Notes under the pieces: generated by a model
What the model was told of the DNA's origin: nothing
Seen by the model: the letters and a program-made list of their open reading frames with translations, nothing else
Databases searched by the model: none
NCBI GenBank assembly: GCA_029851415.1
Contig: CM056743.1
Span: 33,744,714-33,808,713, forward strand
Length of the DNA: 64,000 nucleotides
From: Eretmocerus hayati
Taxonomy: Eukaryota > Arthropoda > Insecta > Hymenoptera > Aphelinidae
Direction: 5' to 3'
Part shown: positions 1 through 13,577 of the stretch, piece after piece
How the letters are laid out: each line of letters starts with the position of its first letter
Numbering within the stretch: the stretch's first letter is position 1
Translations under genes and position numbers: made by a program

Positions 1-3000
1 GAATTCGCGTGAAGACGATTTATGCCCAATTTCACATTTTTGGCCCCACTGTGTGACGCGGCATTGCCGGCTTTCGAGAATTTTCAGTGAATTTTTGAGA
101 TATTATAAATATCAAAGTCATGGCCGATTTCTAGACGTTACAAGGAATCCACGTTCATCGAATAATCTCGAAAGTCGACAATGCCGGTATCCGACATGAG
201 GGTGTAATGTTCACTAAAAATTAAAAATTTTGTGATGATACTGACTAACGGCTCGCCTATAATCTCAGATATCAAAATTTTTCATGGATACTCACATGAT
301 TATCAGTACATGCTATCTTCAAGGTTCGAAAACTGAATTTTTGATGAGTCAAAAAATGAATCAATGAAATATTCAATGTCTGTAAAAATTCAAATCATTA
401 TATTTGTCATTCTCACCGCATGGATAAAAGACAATGCAAATTTTTTAGTTTGAAAAAAATCAAATATGATTTTTCACGGAGCTTAAGTGCTTGCAAATTT
501 GTCCCCTAACGACGAGTAATGCAAATTCCTTAAATCCCATGTCAAATTCCAATAATGGTACTTTAGCCCAGACCTAATAAAATAAAATATATATAGAAAA
601 AAATTCACAATGAATTTGTATTGCTTACAAATAGATGCTAATAGAGTCATCAAATTGTATGTAAAGCTCTGAAAAGTACTGATGCATAATACTTTAAGAA
701 AAACTATTTAAACGAAGGATCAAGAAGTCAGTTACCTGACCCGTTCGTTCAATAAAGAGCTGCACAGGCTAAATATAAAGAGGCGTACCTTCTCGCTTTC
801 ATTCTTAAAGCTATGCGGTTCTCAGGTAACTGCTGCTGCGCCTTTGCTTCCTGCTGCCATACAATTCTATACGCTTGTTTTGAGCCTTGCTTGAAAAAAA
901 AGGGCATCGGTCGCCGCTCTATTACCTTATATTATACTCACAAGTGCAAGATCGTCGTGGCAGATAAAATAGATCTATGGGGATATTATTGGATTATGCT
1001 GAATTCCATGCCCTGAAGAAATTACATATTCATCAGAAGACGATCCAGAGTGATGGACTTATTTGAATTTTTATTACGAAGCTTACCTCAATTATTCAAA
1101 TCGTATTTGAGCAAGTACCTACCTTATAAACCTGATCTTGATTTTGGCGAGACAATGTGATTGGCATCTAATCGAATTGATAGGCTTCAAACAATTCTAA
1201 TCCGTTTACTAAAGGCATGTGTAGACATGCCTGAAAAACCGATATTTGTGATAAATTCTGGTTGATGAGTGGAAAGAGCCTAAAGAAATTCTCTAAAATT
1301 TCTGGCAACGCGGGGAAGATATACAAACATTAATAGAGTCATTGTATATTAATCCATTTTGGAAAAGAATGGAGAAAATTAAAAATTCCAAATTTTTTAA
1401 ATTTGCCGCTATTTTATTGGCTTTTTTGCGAGAGAATTTGTCCGAGACTGGAAATTAAAGTTCATAATGAGCAGATTTATGTCTTGAAACAAAAATAAGA
1501 AAGCTCGTGAGGGCGTTGATACTGCTTTTGAGAAATTGGTCATCTACATGCAGTGACCAATCCATCTCAAATTGAATTAATATCTGTGCAGATCTGCAAT
1601 ACACAAAGATCGAAACACAATAGCAAAGGAATCATATTTTCCATCAGAAAATTATCATTCAGAGAAAAATTATAGTAATTTTCGTCTGAGTTTGAAAACT
1701 ATTATGATCAGTCACTCACTGCTCCACATTCCAATTAATTGACAATAAATGTGTGCATATGTTAGTGACGCATCGCAAAAGCGCATCATCAAAACACCCC
1801 ATAATCAGACGCGTGGCGTATGTGAACGATGAACACTGTCCGATTATATCAGAAAAAATTCAATCCACGATTCGATCATTCGTGAAAGTATTTAGTAACC
1901 TCGTATTTGTCGATTTTGTAGGGGACGAATTCTCTAATGGAGTCGGATGAAGCTTTTGAGCTAATTGCTTGCAGATCAAGCGAGGCATTAATAATCTATT
2001 CTGACAAGTACAAGAGGTGCAAATAGAATCACAATCTACCCCTAGCACTGCTAGCTACATTAGCTTATCGTGTTCAATTCATTCTCAGGTACAGATAAAA
2101 TTTAATTTTAAGGAATAATTATTGATTCCAGGATTCCCTTGTAGATATGGGTAAAGAATCTATTCGTTTCTCGTGCGATATGGATTCACTGATATACATA
2201 TAAAAATGTGCAACATTTCGGATGTTCTCATGACAGTAGATCTTCTTAAACTATAATGAGAATTCCAGTGGCTATTTTAATTGAATTCGCAATGGTTTCT
2301 AACACTTATTGAGCACTTTTTAAACATTGTAATCAGTCCAATACATTTTTTGTGAGAAGAAAAGATCGTTTTTTGACGCTAGATCGTTCTTAATACAGTT
2401 GGCTCAGCTGATTTACTGGGATCAACCTAAAGTCGAGACAACAAGTTCCCCGTACAATAAGCTTCCAGATTGATTGTTGGCATGTAGAAACCCACCTACG
2501 ATTACAAAGAAAGAAAATTCACGTGTCGGACAAGCGTACCCGAGGTACCCGCAGCTTACCTCCATATGTGAATTTCAAAAATGAGCACACAGGGGCATTG
2601 CCGATTATATTTTTAGTATATGTCATGCTGATAAGTGAGTCAATGAGGACTTTGGTTAAATCCAAAAAAATCTCATGTATGCTTTTTGCATTTTTGTGTT
2701 GGGGTATCAAAAAAATCACTTCTAGTGAAATCGGTACCAAAAATTTTTAGTCCAACCGATTGCAGCGTTTCTATTGGCTCATTCAATTTGCTATCTCAAG
2801 ACCAAAACTCGAATTTAGTGAGTTAAGTCTTATCTCGATAGAGCTCGCAGAGTAGATTTTCATCATATGATACTATGATAGAAATAGTACCGTCAACCTC
2901 GCGAAACTTGTACTTCTTACATCAGAAGTGTAATGAATTTGTGGTCAATCGAAAGCTTACAGTTTCAGCTTTCGATTGCGGTGATTATAAGGTTCATTTG

Positions 3001-3269
3001 GACATCTCTGGTTGGAGCAATGAGCGCTGAAAGCCGTCTTCCAACGTCAAACGCGGACTGGGGTAATTTTGGAACAGAAATTGTTATCATTATTTATTCG
3101 TCAATTAATTCATAAACTAGGTCACATCATCGATTTTCACCATCAGTGATCGAAATCTGAGTGTCTTGGCTTCCCATTGATCTGTTGTGCAAGTCCATTT
3201 GGTTGAATTTGACTTCTATAATCAACCGTAGACACCTTCAGCATATCTCACTGTCTGCACCACGGCTAA
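1..3269. other. Non-coding host DNA
   Basis: AT-rich sequence with no open frame above about 75 codons and no splice-linked frames that I could join. I see no RNA gene, long terminal repeat or organised tandem repeat. The short frames present (for example near 813, 1753 and 2523) have no recognisable motif and are probably chance. Confidence 0.5.
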
Positions 3270-3557
3270 CAAGGAGAGGTCATGGTCTGTGGGTCGTGGA
3301 TTCGGCTGAAATTCTGGGAATCATCTCTTTTTGACACCAAAAGATGATATCCAAAACCGTTTACTTGAATACTTAAGCATTTTGAAGCTACAGCTATGGA
3401 GATTACCATTGTCAGTATATCTAATGTCATGAACTGTAGCTTCAAAACTCTTTAGCATTCAAGTAAGTGGTTTTGGATATCATCTTTTGGTGCCAAAAAG
3501 AGATGACTCGCAGAGTTTCAGACGAATCCATGACCCACAGACCATGACCTCTCCTTG
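3270..3557. repeat. Long inverted repeat (foldback MITE candidate)
   Basis: The left arm starts CAAGGAGAGGTCATGGTCTG and the right arm ends with its reverse complement at 3557. Inside, one arm has a segment reading CAAAAGATGATATCCAAAACC, mirrored as GGTTTTGGATATCATCTTTTG in the other. The arms are roughly 120 bp, imperfect, around a short centre. There is no coding capacity. This looks like a non-autonomous foldback element. I did not find a convincing target-site duplication. Confidence 0.7.
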
Positions 3558-6315
3558 TAAGTCTCGAGGGAGAAGATACCCTCACAGTCCGTTTCTGACA
3601 GGAACTGCCATTCATCGGCTTCCGTTAGTCGAAATGAGACGTTCTTTGGCTCATTTTTAAGCTCTCATCAACAGCTGCTCAAGTAAGCAGAATTCGATGA
3701 TGATATATGGTTCTTGGGAAATGATTGAGAGTACTTGAACAAGTGTTCCAAAGTTATCCCGGTTTCTGAAAAAAATACGTACTCGTCAGTTTTTGCTCTA
3801 CAAAATTGAAACTTGATGAGAATACTCCAACGTAACAATAGATTCGTCCAGATATGGGTACAGACAAGTGAATTTAGCTCAGATACCTTGGATTCGACCT
3901 GCTAAAGTCGGAACCACGCTACTTTTTCCGAGAGACTCTTGATGGATTGAAAACGTACTTTTGAAGAAGTCAGATTATAAACCGATTAAAAGCTGTTGGA
4001 GGCCTTCGCGCCGGTGCAAAACATTGTCTAATATGCGTGCCCCAAGTATTGAAGTCTCAGGATCATCTGCCTAGCCGACTGTGCGTCATAACCACTCTTT
4101 CATGGGTTGTTCCAAAGTTACCCCGGTTGACGGTATCAAATCCAGGATCGTATGGCCACACCTTTGCAGAATTTTAAAAATTTGTCTCACCTACCCAACA
4201 TATTACCCGCAAATAGTTCTGAAAAATCGTTGAGATTAGGTCACCAAGCATAAAATTAATCATTCCAAAAACGAGATATTGTGATCATTATAATGCAAAT
4301 GTCAACACGTACTTATCTACATCTATTATAATATCACAAATACTCATAACGTCCCTCAACCCTCAGTGTAATGCAGGTTAATTCAATCAGGTTCCACTGC
4401 GTCAAACGATAAATTTTATTTCAAATTCAAGGAGAAACTCACCAACCTTTCGCACTCCCAACACACGATATTTCTAAACACAATAATTCATAAACCCTAC
4501 AGTCAAAGAAATAAATAAAATAATAAGACGTATATCGCAATGCCGAACGGCTATACACGATAAGAAACTCGCCACGAAAGCGCAGCAGCAGCAATAATAA
4601 AGAACTATATAGCTTATAATCCTCCAGTCTACAATCGGCGCGATTTTCAAATTCATACACGTGAGCACATACATCATATTGGCGCAGTAAAAAAAAGGGC
4701 ATCCAGAATACAATATATATGGTGTGGCACGCGTGAGCGCGCGCGCCCACTCAATTAGCATAATGCGATTGCTATAGGGCAATCGACAAATGCTGCTTAT
4801 CTCAAGTCTCTCTTTCTCTTACTTTTCCAAGTCTGGATGTCTCAAAACCCTATTATACTCTATACATATGGGGTACTACTATATAGTGGTGACATGTGTG
4901 GCCGATACATATCGGCTTGACGATCTTTTATAGGGCACGCGCCCCCACATATAGGTACCGGTCCCTTTATACACACGAATACGTAAAGAAATCTTATACG
5001 AATCGCTATAGATTCGAATTGTGATCCGAACCTCCCGTATCGTCCCTGATATTTTTGTATAAATTATTATACAGACTAGACTAGACTGTATAGAATAAGA
5101 AAAATTTTTATAGGACCGATCGCGACGTAGACGAAATCCGATCGACAAATGCGCAGAGTCGCACTTGAATTAATGAAGGTTGATATCGATGCTTTGGCAA
5201 TTTTTCATTGACAATCGATCCTAGAGTATCGGCATCCGTATCTATTGTTATTGACGATCGAACTGAACAGTAGGTATCATGTCAAAAAATAAATTTAATC
5301 CGATTACCGACTATAACAAAAGAAGGTTTAAAAAACTTCCCGATAGTAGTATAACACACTAGACCGAATGAAGAGCGATGAATTTACTTTTATTCGACGT
5401 TTGAGTGTATATTTTAGAAGTAGTAGAAATATATAAAGTCAAGAGGAAGCGTCTGTCGCACGCAACTGTTTTTAACTTTGTAAGATATGGACGGGGATAA
5501 TACGGTACCGATCGTTTTCGTGTGCGCATACCGATACGAGATCGGGGAATAGGTACCTAATATAAAAATCGTGATCGGTGGACTTTTTGGGTCTGAAGGT
5601 ATACAATAGACCACTCGATCGATCGATTGGATTTGAATTTTATTGCACCATTGGAGTGGAGATGTGTGGGTTTTTGTGTTCACCACTCGATTTCGACAGA
5701 TTTAGATTGTGCGCAGGTCATTTTTCAAAGATGTCACATCGTGATGGGCTTTAGTTTCTATAGCACCACGTGCCTGTTGAAAGATTCTGTCTAGTTGATC
5801 CGGTCAATGACATTGGCCTTCATCACAAATAAGTCGATGAGATTGATACATTTACAACTTTATACGATGCATTTTTCAAAGAAAACTTGCCACTAACTGA
5901 AGGATGTTCCATTTAAACCCCGAGAAATTTTGCTGATATGCATTATTACTCAGGACCAGCTCTTCAGGGTTTTCTAAATTTTGATTTCGGCATGTTTGGT
6001 TGTGAAAAACTCGAAATCCTGCCTTTCGCATCCTTTAGCGTAGATACACCAATATTTTGTGTCTTGTGCTAGGAGCAAAGTTCTAGCTTTGCGCGCCCAT
6101 GATAGGAGTAAGATATTATTTAGAAATTTCTCGTATCTATTGTGATAAAGGAAAACATGGCCTTTGAGAACTTTTGTGATGAGAATAATGTACAGGGTGT
6201 GCGAAAAGTAAATACCCTCCATTACTTCTTTCAGAAACAGTTGAGAAATGCGAAAAATCCCAGCACATGTGCCGCATTGTTTGAAAACGGACATTCGATG
6301 GTGACCTTGGTTTTG
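3558..6315. other. Non-coding host DNA
   Basis: No supported gene. Two overlapping antisense frames of about 100 codons (4439-4782) run through a low-complexity AT-rich stretch. They contain neither a recognisable domain nor good start context, so I treat them as chance. GC dinucleotide runs occur near 4735-4750. Confidence 0.4.
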
Positions 6316-7190
6316 ATCTTCAAAGTCATTTTCAAGGTCATTTAGAAATAAGCTCGATTTTTCAAATATGAAAACACCTTCTTTTGTCCTCGAACTTTGA
6401 AAGAGCGTGGAAAATTATGAAAGTTTTGTCCGGAACATTTTTCGATCCACATTGACCTTGGTAAGGTAAATGGAAGTCGATAGTGGTCAATACGGGTGAG
6501 TGTTAACCCCCGTAGTACCAAGAGTAAGCGTTTCATCGATAAATCTTTGGGATGAAAGTTGTTCATGATTACAGCAAAAATAAGCTAGAGCTCTTAATCT
6601 CGACTTTGGAGGTCATTCTCAAGGTCACCTGAAGGTCAATTCGATTTTTGTCGGATAGTAACACCTATACTCTTGACCTCGGATTCTGAATTAGCGTGGA
6701 TTCTCAACCAAAAATTTCTCGATCCGGCTTGACCTTGGCAAGGTGAGTGGAGGTCACTCGAACCTCATAAAGCTCAAGCCGGATCGAGGAGTGTTTCAGT
6801 TGTGAATTCCATGATTTTCCTCGCTGTTTCAGAATCCGAGATCAGAAGAAGGTGTTCCTATCTGAAAAAAATCTAGTCGACCTCTACTTGACCTTGAGAA
6901 TGAATCCCGAGGTCAAAACTAAAGTCACTAGATTATTTTCACTGTGATCATGAACAACTTTTATCTCAGACATTTTCCAATGAAACGTTCCCTTTTGGCA
7001 ACACGGTGATCACCGATCACCCGTATTGACCTCGATTTACATTCCTCACTAAGGTGAATGCGGATGAAAAAATGTTTTAGACAAAAGTTGCCTGATTTCC
7101 CTCGCTCTTTCAAAGTCCGAAGTCTAAAATAGGTGTTTCCATTTTAAAAAATTGAGCTGTCCTCCAAATGACCTCCAGAAGTCGAGAATG
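6316..7190. repeat. ~0.9-kb foldback (long imperfect palindrome) rich in AAGGTCA
   Basis: The two halves are reverse complements around a centre near 6755. A perfect 15-bp pair lies at 6718-6732 and 6774-6788 (CTCGATCCGGCTTGA and its complement). Further out, the cluster GTTGTTCATGAT near 6555 mirrors ATCATGAACAAC near 6950. The outermost similarity pairs 6333-6400 with 7110-7187. Extended nuclear-receptor half-sites TCAAGGTCA or TGACCTTGG recur at 6302, 6332, 6453, 6619, 6730 and 6889. No protein is encoded. Probably a decayed foldback transposon. Confidence 0.7.
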
Positions 7191-10149
7191 ATACTATACA
7201 AAATGGACTTTGCAAAACGAGAGAGGAATTCAAAAATGGACTCAGGTTTGACCTCGAACGTGGCCTTGATAGTTTTTTTGGAGGTCAAATGTGTGGCCTC
7301 TGTACTTTACTCTGCATTCTGAAATAGCCCAAAATTTCTCATTCTGCAATTATCACCCTTTGTTAATTTTACAGATGATCTTTCAGATTTATTTGAGGGC
7401 CAGAATTATCAGAGAACTATCGTATAGGAAGTTCCTCACAGGAAAGAGTTTCACATCTCTTTCGACCCTTTCGACCCTTGTGGTCCTGAGCATAAACTTG
7501 ACTTCAGAATTCCTTGAATACAGGAGTATAACGTATTAGGGCTGAAACGATGGGCACCGTGAAAGGGCTATTCTCCTCAGAAAAATTGCCTGGATCTCGT
7601 TTCTGAATTCACGGACATGGTCACAGATCAGAGTCCGAATTATCTTTGAAGGAAATTTCTTGAGGGGATCCCCCTACCCCAGAATATTACTCCATCTTTG
7701 ACACATGGGGATGCTATTGGGAGCTCTTGAACTCTAAATAACCCTTGAGGGTCATCTACGAAGCTGCCACAATGTCACATCTTATTTTCACATTTCTATC
7801 GTTTTCAGGATCTAGAGTCAATAATAGGGATTCCCATACCGTAAATTGAGTTGACCCAAACCAGACGTTCAGGTCATGCTCAAGGTCACAGATCAAGGCT
7901 GAACAAAATTTGGGAAATTTTTCCACAACGAGCCTTCCTAATCTAGATTATCTCTCGAATCCTGATACGTTAAAATGCTATCCATATATTTATAGTCTTC
8001 ACCCCTCGCCTCACCCGAATAATAACCTAGATAACAATCCCCAGAGGTCATGTAAAAAGGCGAAAGAATGTCATTTTTAATGTGAAATTTTGCGCTCGCT
8101 CAGGATCTAGAATCAAAAATTAGGGAGCTTATTTAAAACAATGATTCGACCCCCAAAAAACTATCAAGGTCATGATCAAGGTCAAATCTGAGCCTATTTC
8201 TTAGCTTGACCCTCGTTTCAGAATTTTGGGTATTCTTTGTTTGCAGTGTTACTCCCGAGTCTGGTGAGGTATAAGGACTGACTTTCAGAATACCCTGAGT
8301 TTTTTTATCTAATTATCCAAATATCATGAGTAAAAATTGAGTTACATCAAAGACAGAAATTGCAAGAGTTAGACTTATAAGGAGATAAATGCAAGATGTA
8401 ATCACTTTTCTACCGTTCTCCAGAATGGTTAATTAACCTCTAAATCCAAAACCTGAGACGATTTCCACAAAAAACGACCTCTTTTTGTTATCATATTGAA
8501 TTCTTCTTTACATTTTGATCAAGACACAGGGGGTATTTAGGGGTCATTAATACATTAACTATAGGCCCATTAGACATAAACCCTCCTGCTTGCAAGGTGC
8601 TCACATCCATAATATACACTCAAAGAACTCACTCGGCAGGGGAGACCATCTGATTCAAAAGCAACCACTTGCACACCAAAAATGCCACTATACACTCTTA
8701 CACACACAGCCCTTACTCTTATTCTCAAGATATAATACTCCAAAGCCGGTGGGCATACCGATACACGCAATTTGACGTGTCACCAGTATAGTAGTTGTAG
8801 CAATGGCACGCGCCCCTCGTCTTTTCTCTGCATCACATACATATAAGGCGGAATATAAGAGCCCTAATATACCGAATCCGACCTTACAAGGTGCATACTC
8901 CTACTTCCGGGGGGCAGCAGGTCTCCACCTTCTCTAACTACTACTGCTGAATAACACCCCAAGAATGCACATGTAAGTAACATAAGTACAACTTGTTCGT
9001 ACAGCAGATGTCGTTTATGTGCAAGGTGTCGAGTATAAGTATTTCTTTAGTTGTTCATTTCATTCACTTTTAGGTTTGTAGAGTCCCACTTGTGCCACAC
9101 TGCGACCACATATTATACATACACATCATCTTCCTGCAAAACGTCTTATATACATCGTTTTTGCAAGTGCCAATTTTCTGTATACATTTTTACCGCGTGC
9201 TATACACAGAAAAAAAACGTCCGTTTCCTTTCTCGTTTTGTGAATTCGATTTTTACGATGCAAATTCGTTGCAATTAATCCACATGAGTTTTCCCCATAT
9301 TTAGGTATAATGATGATATGATGTGATGGGAGTAAAACAGACGTGCGACAGAAGTCGAAACCGGCATAATATTGCGCGTCTTACAAATGGCACCCCTGCG
9401 GTGCGTGCGGGTGCATCCATTTTTTTTCGCGGAAAATCGTCTTATTATTTTTGCTTTGATATCAATATTAAATTGTTATCACGCTAGAATATGAAAAAAA
9501 ATTGTCGATGCCAGACGAGTTGCATGCATTATTCTAACCTTAGTCTTCATCTTGGCCTTTATGTCGTCACCATCAAAGCTCGCGTTTCACTGATTCAGAA
9601 CCATTTTATTAGCATGTATAACACTCGATTGATCTATCCTTCTAGCGTCAAGCATAATAATATTTATGCAATACGTTCTTTTCGCATTGTCAAGACTATA
9701 ATTTTTTTTCTTCACTTTCTCTCGATTTATACTATATGCGCATTGAACGCATTTCGAAAATGCAACTCTAGATGAGACGCGTGGATGGTTATATGAAATT
9801 GAATAAAATCATTTCCATGAATCGGCTAGTCACTTATTCACGTTTTTGCGTCTAATCATGCTCGTGTATACGGTAACAACTGCAATCTAGATCGAAATAG
9901 GTATTATAACATATGTGCAACGAAGCGTTTTTATCCATATTTTTTATGTATATTACGATTGCCAAGCACACATCAGAATAAGAACACAATTTCATTTTTA
10001 TTTTAGCGATGAATAGGTATCAGAGGTGGTATGGTGGAAAATCTTTGATGATGGTTGCCGTGAAAAAATTCAATGTACAGATTATTGCATTCCAAAAATA
10101 ATTTATTAACACATTCATCTGCGACGGCAAAAAACACATTCGGTCCCTG
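7191..10149. other. Non-coding DNA, partly repetitive
   Basis: The first kilobase continues the style of the preceding foldback, with further TCAAGGTCA sites at 7880, 8164 and 8176. The remainder holds only short frames without motifs. A host-type AT-rich stretch with long T and A runs follows to about 10000. No gene is supported. Confidence 0.4.
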
Positions 10150-10264
10150 TGTGCGATAGGCCCCACCGGTGCGGTGGGGCCTATTTAATGGGATTTTGAT
10201 CACCGCCGCACACAGAGTTGGACGCGTGGGCTCCATTGGTGAGGTCCATCGCCAGGAAAAATTA
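10150..10264. repeat. Dispersed repeat, copy 1, with 12-bp GC hairpin
   Basis: About 115 bp that recur at 61933-62048 in the same orientation. Shared blocks include GTGCGATAGG, GGGATTTTGATCACCGC and GACGCGTGGG. Copy 1 carries a perfect 12-bp stem (10156-10167 with 10173-10184, five-base loop), which is degraded in copy 2. No coding capacity was seen. Confidence 0.7.
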
Positions 10265-10930
10265 AGATAGTTTAGTTTTGGTCGATTGAAATTGGACGTA
10301 CTTTAGCTCATTTTGTAGGATTTGAAACAAGCTTGGAAACGAGCTCAAGTACGTTGGAAAATGCTCGGATGCGCCAGATATACAAGCAAATTCAGCAGAA
10401 AAAAGTGTCAAATTAGGTACATTCCCATTCAAACCTGTGTTAATTTTGATAAAAAGCTTGATGGCTCTTGCTGGGACCTAAAATCTCAAATCTCAGCGTC
10501 CAGTAAAATTTTTTCACATCTATATGTACAAACACAACATTTCCACGCTAGGGCGTCTCGATTCTCGAAAAAAGCCCTTTTTCGGCCCATCCTAAAAAAA
10601 TTTGTATATATCTGTATTAGTCATAGTTTATGCCAAATTTCGACGTTGGAGTGGAAGTTAAATCGAACTTACTTCACGCAGAATCTTTTAGACCCTTCCC
10701 TCCTTTTTCCCTACATAATATCAGCAAATGTTTCAAGTAAATCTGATCCCCTTACATGGGCCCCCACTATCCAGTGCCTAGGGCCCTCGGTGGCCTAAAG
10801 ACGGCACTGCCCATCGCTACGAATGTATATTAATTGTGGATTTTTCCGATCATCGGCGTTTTAGCTAGAAGGGAGAAAATCGAGTCATTCTCATTCTAAC
10901 CCTGTAAGAAAAATGATGGGGTTTACAGTT
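10265..10930. other. Non-coding or repeat-derived; 158-codon open frame of doubtful meaning
   Basis: A + frame is open from 10322 to 10798 but starts with TTG and shows no family motif. Its beginning (ACAAGCTTGG, GAGCTCAAGTACG) resembles the inside of the TA-flanked element family at 59668-60474. I therefore regard it as repeat-derived open sequence and not a gene. Confidence 0.4.
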
Positions 10931-11031
10931 TGTTTTACAGTCAACTTACAGTAGCCACGTTATTCTTATGGCAATCAAAAACTCCAGCCTCCATAAGAAT
11001 AACATGGCAACTGTAAGTTGACTGTAAAACA
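10931..11031. repeat. Near-perfect inverted repeat with ~41-bp arms
   Basis: The left arm 10931-10971 begins TGTTTTACAGTCAACTTACA and the right arm 10991-11031 is its reverse complement, with one or two mismatches and a roughly 20-base loop. Weaker complementarity continues outward to about 10900 and 11065 (ATGGGGTT against AACCCCC). Small hairpin MITE. Confidence 0.8.
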
Positions 11032-12531
11032 AAATGTAATAACCCCCTTGATTTACTCTGTTAAAAATTCACTTCAATGTAACACCTTAATAGCCATAAC
11101 ATGACTAATTTTTAGCCAGTTAGCTAAAAAGTGACCACTTTATGGCTACTGATGTTTTAAATTAAAATGAATTCTTTCCAAGGAATTTTCATAGGAAAAT
11201 AAGAACCATGTATACTTGGTTGGAATTAATTTTTTGTGGCTTCTCAAACTGACCGATTTTCATTAGACAAACATTTTTTGTCATGTTATTCACAGTAAGA
11301 AGGAATCCTTAAAGTTAGTAAAAAATCGTACTGAATCACAACAAACCCTCTGACTTTGTAATGTTAATTTTCAGGTGATTAAACTGGTTTTGAGGATTTT
11401 TTCTTACATCGTTATGCACAGGCCTAATCAAGGTGTTGACAAAAATCATGTAACTTTCATGCAATGATATATTCACTTCACGATTTCAAAGATATTTGCG
11501 CTCTCACAAAACAGAAGTTTTGTGTGAATTCCCTCCACTTACTTGCAGAGCTAGTGAAATCACTCTCTCCTCGGGGCTATTTCTTTCGTGAAATATAATT
11601 TCATGATCATTATATAATCTTACAAGAATACGACGAGCTACCCGTAAAATTTTTCACATCACAGATGATTTCTTCATGTAAAGCCAATGAAACTGTATTC
11701 CAAAATTATTTTCCAGTTTTCAAATGTCAAAAAATTGGGCGGTCATCGATCTCTCGTTCTATGCCTCAAATCTAAAATCTCTGCTTGTTGTCTGATGTCA
11801 GTTTATACAAGTTCAAAAAACCGGACCCATAATTCCAACAAATCCTAAGCACATATCACTACATAATCCTTTCAAAAGAAAGTGACAGTACCCGCGGGTC
11901 ATATACTATATACCTATAACAAAAAAACCAGTTTTCTTTGCTATATATATAGTGTACATGATGATAAGGTATAGCATTATAGAGTGTACAAAATATCTGT
12001 ACGGGTCAGATTTTTGGGGTGGTTGGTATATATTGCATGGCACGCTTCCACCCTCCACCCAACTCCTGAGTGGCACATGTGCATACTATATAGCGAAAGA
12101 ACTCGATCGCGAGACGACGACGACGACGACCCCCTATATGCTTTATATGTGAGTATAATCGGCTCTTGGGCATATTGCCACCGCCGCCGCGAGTCTAAAG
12201 GGCACAGGCTACCGGCAGCTGGTCTGTTCTTTTCTCCCCAATGTGTAATGTATATTATAGTACAGGAGTAAGAGAGAGAGAGAGGTGCGCAAAGAGGGGC
12301 TATATATATATTATTTTCATGCCAGGGGGAGGTAAAAAGGACGAGATGAGCGGCGGAACGGGGCGTCATGGTCGTCGTCGTCGTCACGAGCCACCTGGCC
12401 CCCAGCATGCACCATCGAGCGAGCCACCGAGTGCACCATACATATAGGTGTTACACACCCCCTTGGACTCATATTATATATGACGTATGATTCTTGTAAA
12501 ATTCTGTCTTATTGTATTGGAAAGTTATATA
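11032..12531. other. Non-coding host DNA with low-complexity patches
   Basis: No supported gene. CGA trinucleotide runs occur at about 12112-12132, GTC runs at about 12368-12387, and there is an AG run near 12270. These keep several frames open at once on both strands between 11950 and 12450. That overlap is typical of simple repeats and not of coding DNA. Confidence 0.4.
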
Positions 12532-13577
12532 AGGTAAGTGTACCCATCATTTCCTCCCTTAAGCCATTTTGCAGATTGGTTTTGTCTTATTTCAATATTT
12601 TTCAAGATACTTTATCGCGCATTTTTTAACTTTTTCCAAGATCTTCAAGATGAGCTGGAGTAAATTCAATTTTGACTAACCAGAGCCGAGCTATCTCGAT
12701 TTACCCAAAATGAGATTTTTTGTGGGTACGCGAAAGGGTGTACCCAACATGCCCCCATTAAGTCATTTCTCAACAACTTTGGTCTACCTCAACACTTCTC
12801 AACGAACTTCAGCTCATTTCAGAGCTTGTCTCAAGACCTTTAAAATGAGCTGAACCACGTTTAATTTTATTCAGTTCGAGCCGAACTGTCTCAGTTTTCC
12901 CAAAACAGACCATGTAAATCGGCGATAAAGTGAATGAAGAATCGTTTTGATCAGCGTGAAATCACGTTTGGAACTTTTCGCCGGTCTCGACCTATTTTGA
13001 CGCGATGAGCACATTCTGAGAGGTGAAAAAAAATCGTACCGTACTCCCATTCGAGATGACCACATAAGGGGGGAGGGGGAGGGGGTACACACCAATTTCG
13101 GCCTCCATCTTTGCGAATGATCTCCATATTTTGCTTGTAAAATTTCACCACATCCCAGTTTTGCAATTCCAAAAAACGGATTTTGGAAGCCTTGAAAAAA
13201 GGAATCGAATGCGCTAAGGTAGGGTCATGATTGGTTGAAATAAGAGTTCTTGGCACCGATTTTGCTCGAAGGAATTCCCTCGACGATTTCTTAGCTGTGC
13301 AAACACGAAAAATGTAAAAATCACTTTTAATTTTTTGGTTAACGCAGAAATCATCCGGCGTCGGTGAAAACCATGAATTTTCTCATATTTTGACATAACA
13401 AGTGAAAAAAAAAATTTCACAAAAAAATTTTGCAAAAAATCACTCTTTTGCGAAATTGTAATATCTCAGCTTTGGTTGGCCAAAATTATACTCCTTTCAG
13501 CTTACAAGATGAACGGACTAAGGCATGTTGAAAAATGTTGAGATGAGCCAAGATTACATGATTGGGTACACTCACCT
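12532..13577. mobile_element. TA-flanked terminal-inverted-repeat transposon (non-autonomous), copy A
   Basis: The element starts AGGTAAGTGTACCCA and ends with the complementary TGGGTACACTCACCT. Both ends abut the dinucleotide TA (12530-12531 and 13578-13579), which fits a TA target-site duplication of the Tc1/mariner type. Internal copies of the GTGTACCCAACATGCCCCC motif occur near 12737 and, inverted, near 13090. The inner segment with TTTGCACAGCTAAGAAATC is inverted relative to the copies at 36546, 39034 and 59668. No transposase frame is present. Confidence 0.75.

Noticed and set aside
4439..4782. Two overlapping ~100-codon antisense frames
   Set aside because: Different frames over the same AT-rich stretch, no motif.
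10322..10798. 158-codon + frame
   Set aside because: TTG start, no motif, and similarity of its beginning to repeat interior sequence.
11952..12447. Overlapping frames on both strands near 12 kb
   Set aside because: Kept open by CGA/GTC trinucleotide runs; no conserved motif, no splice support.
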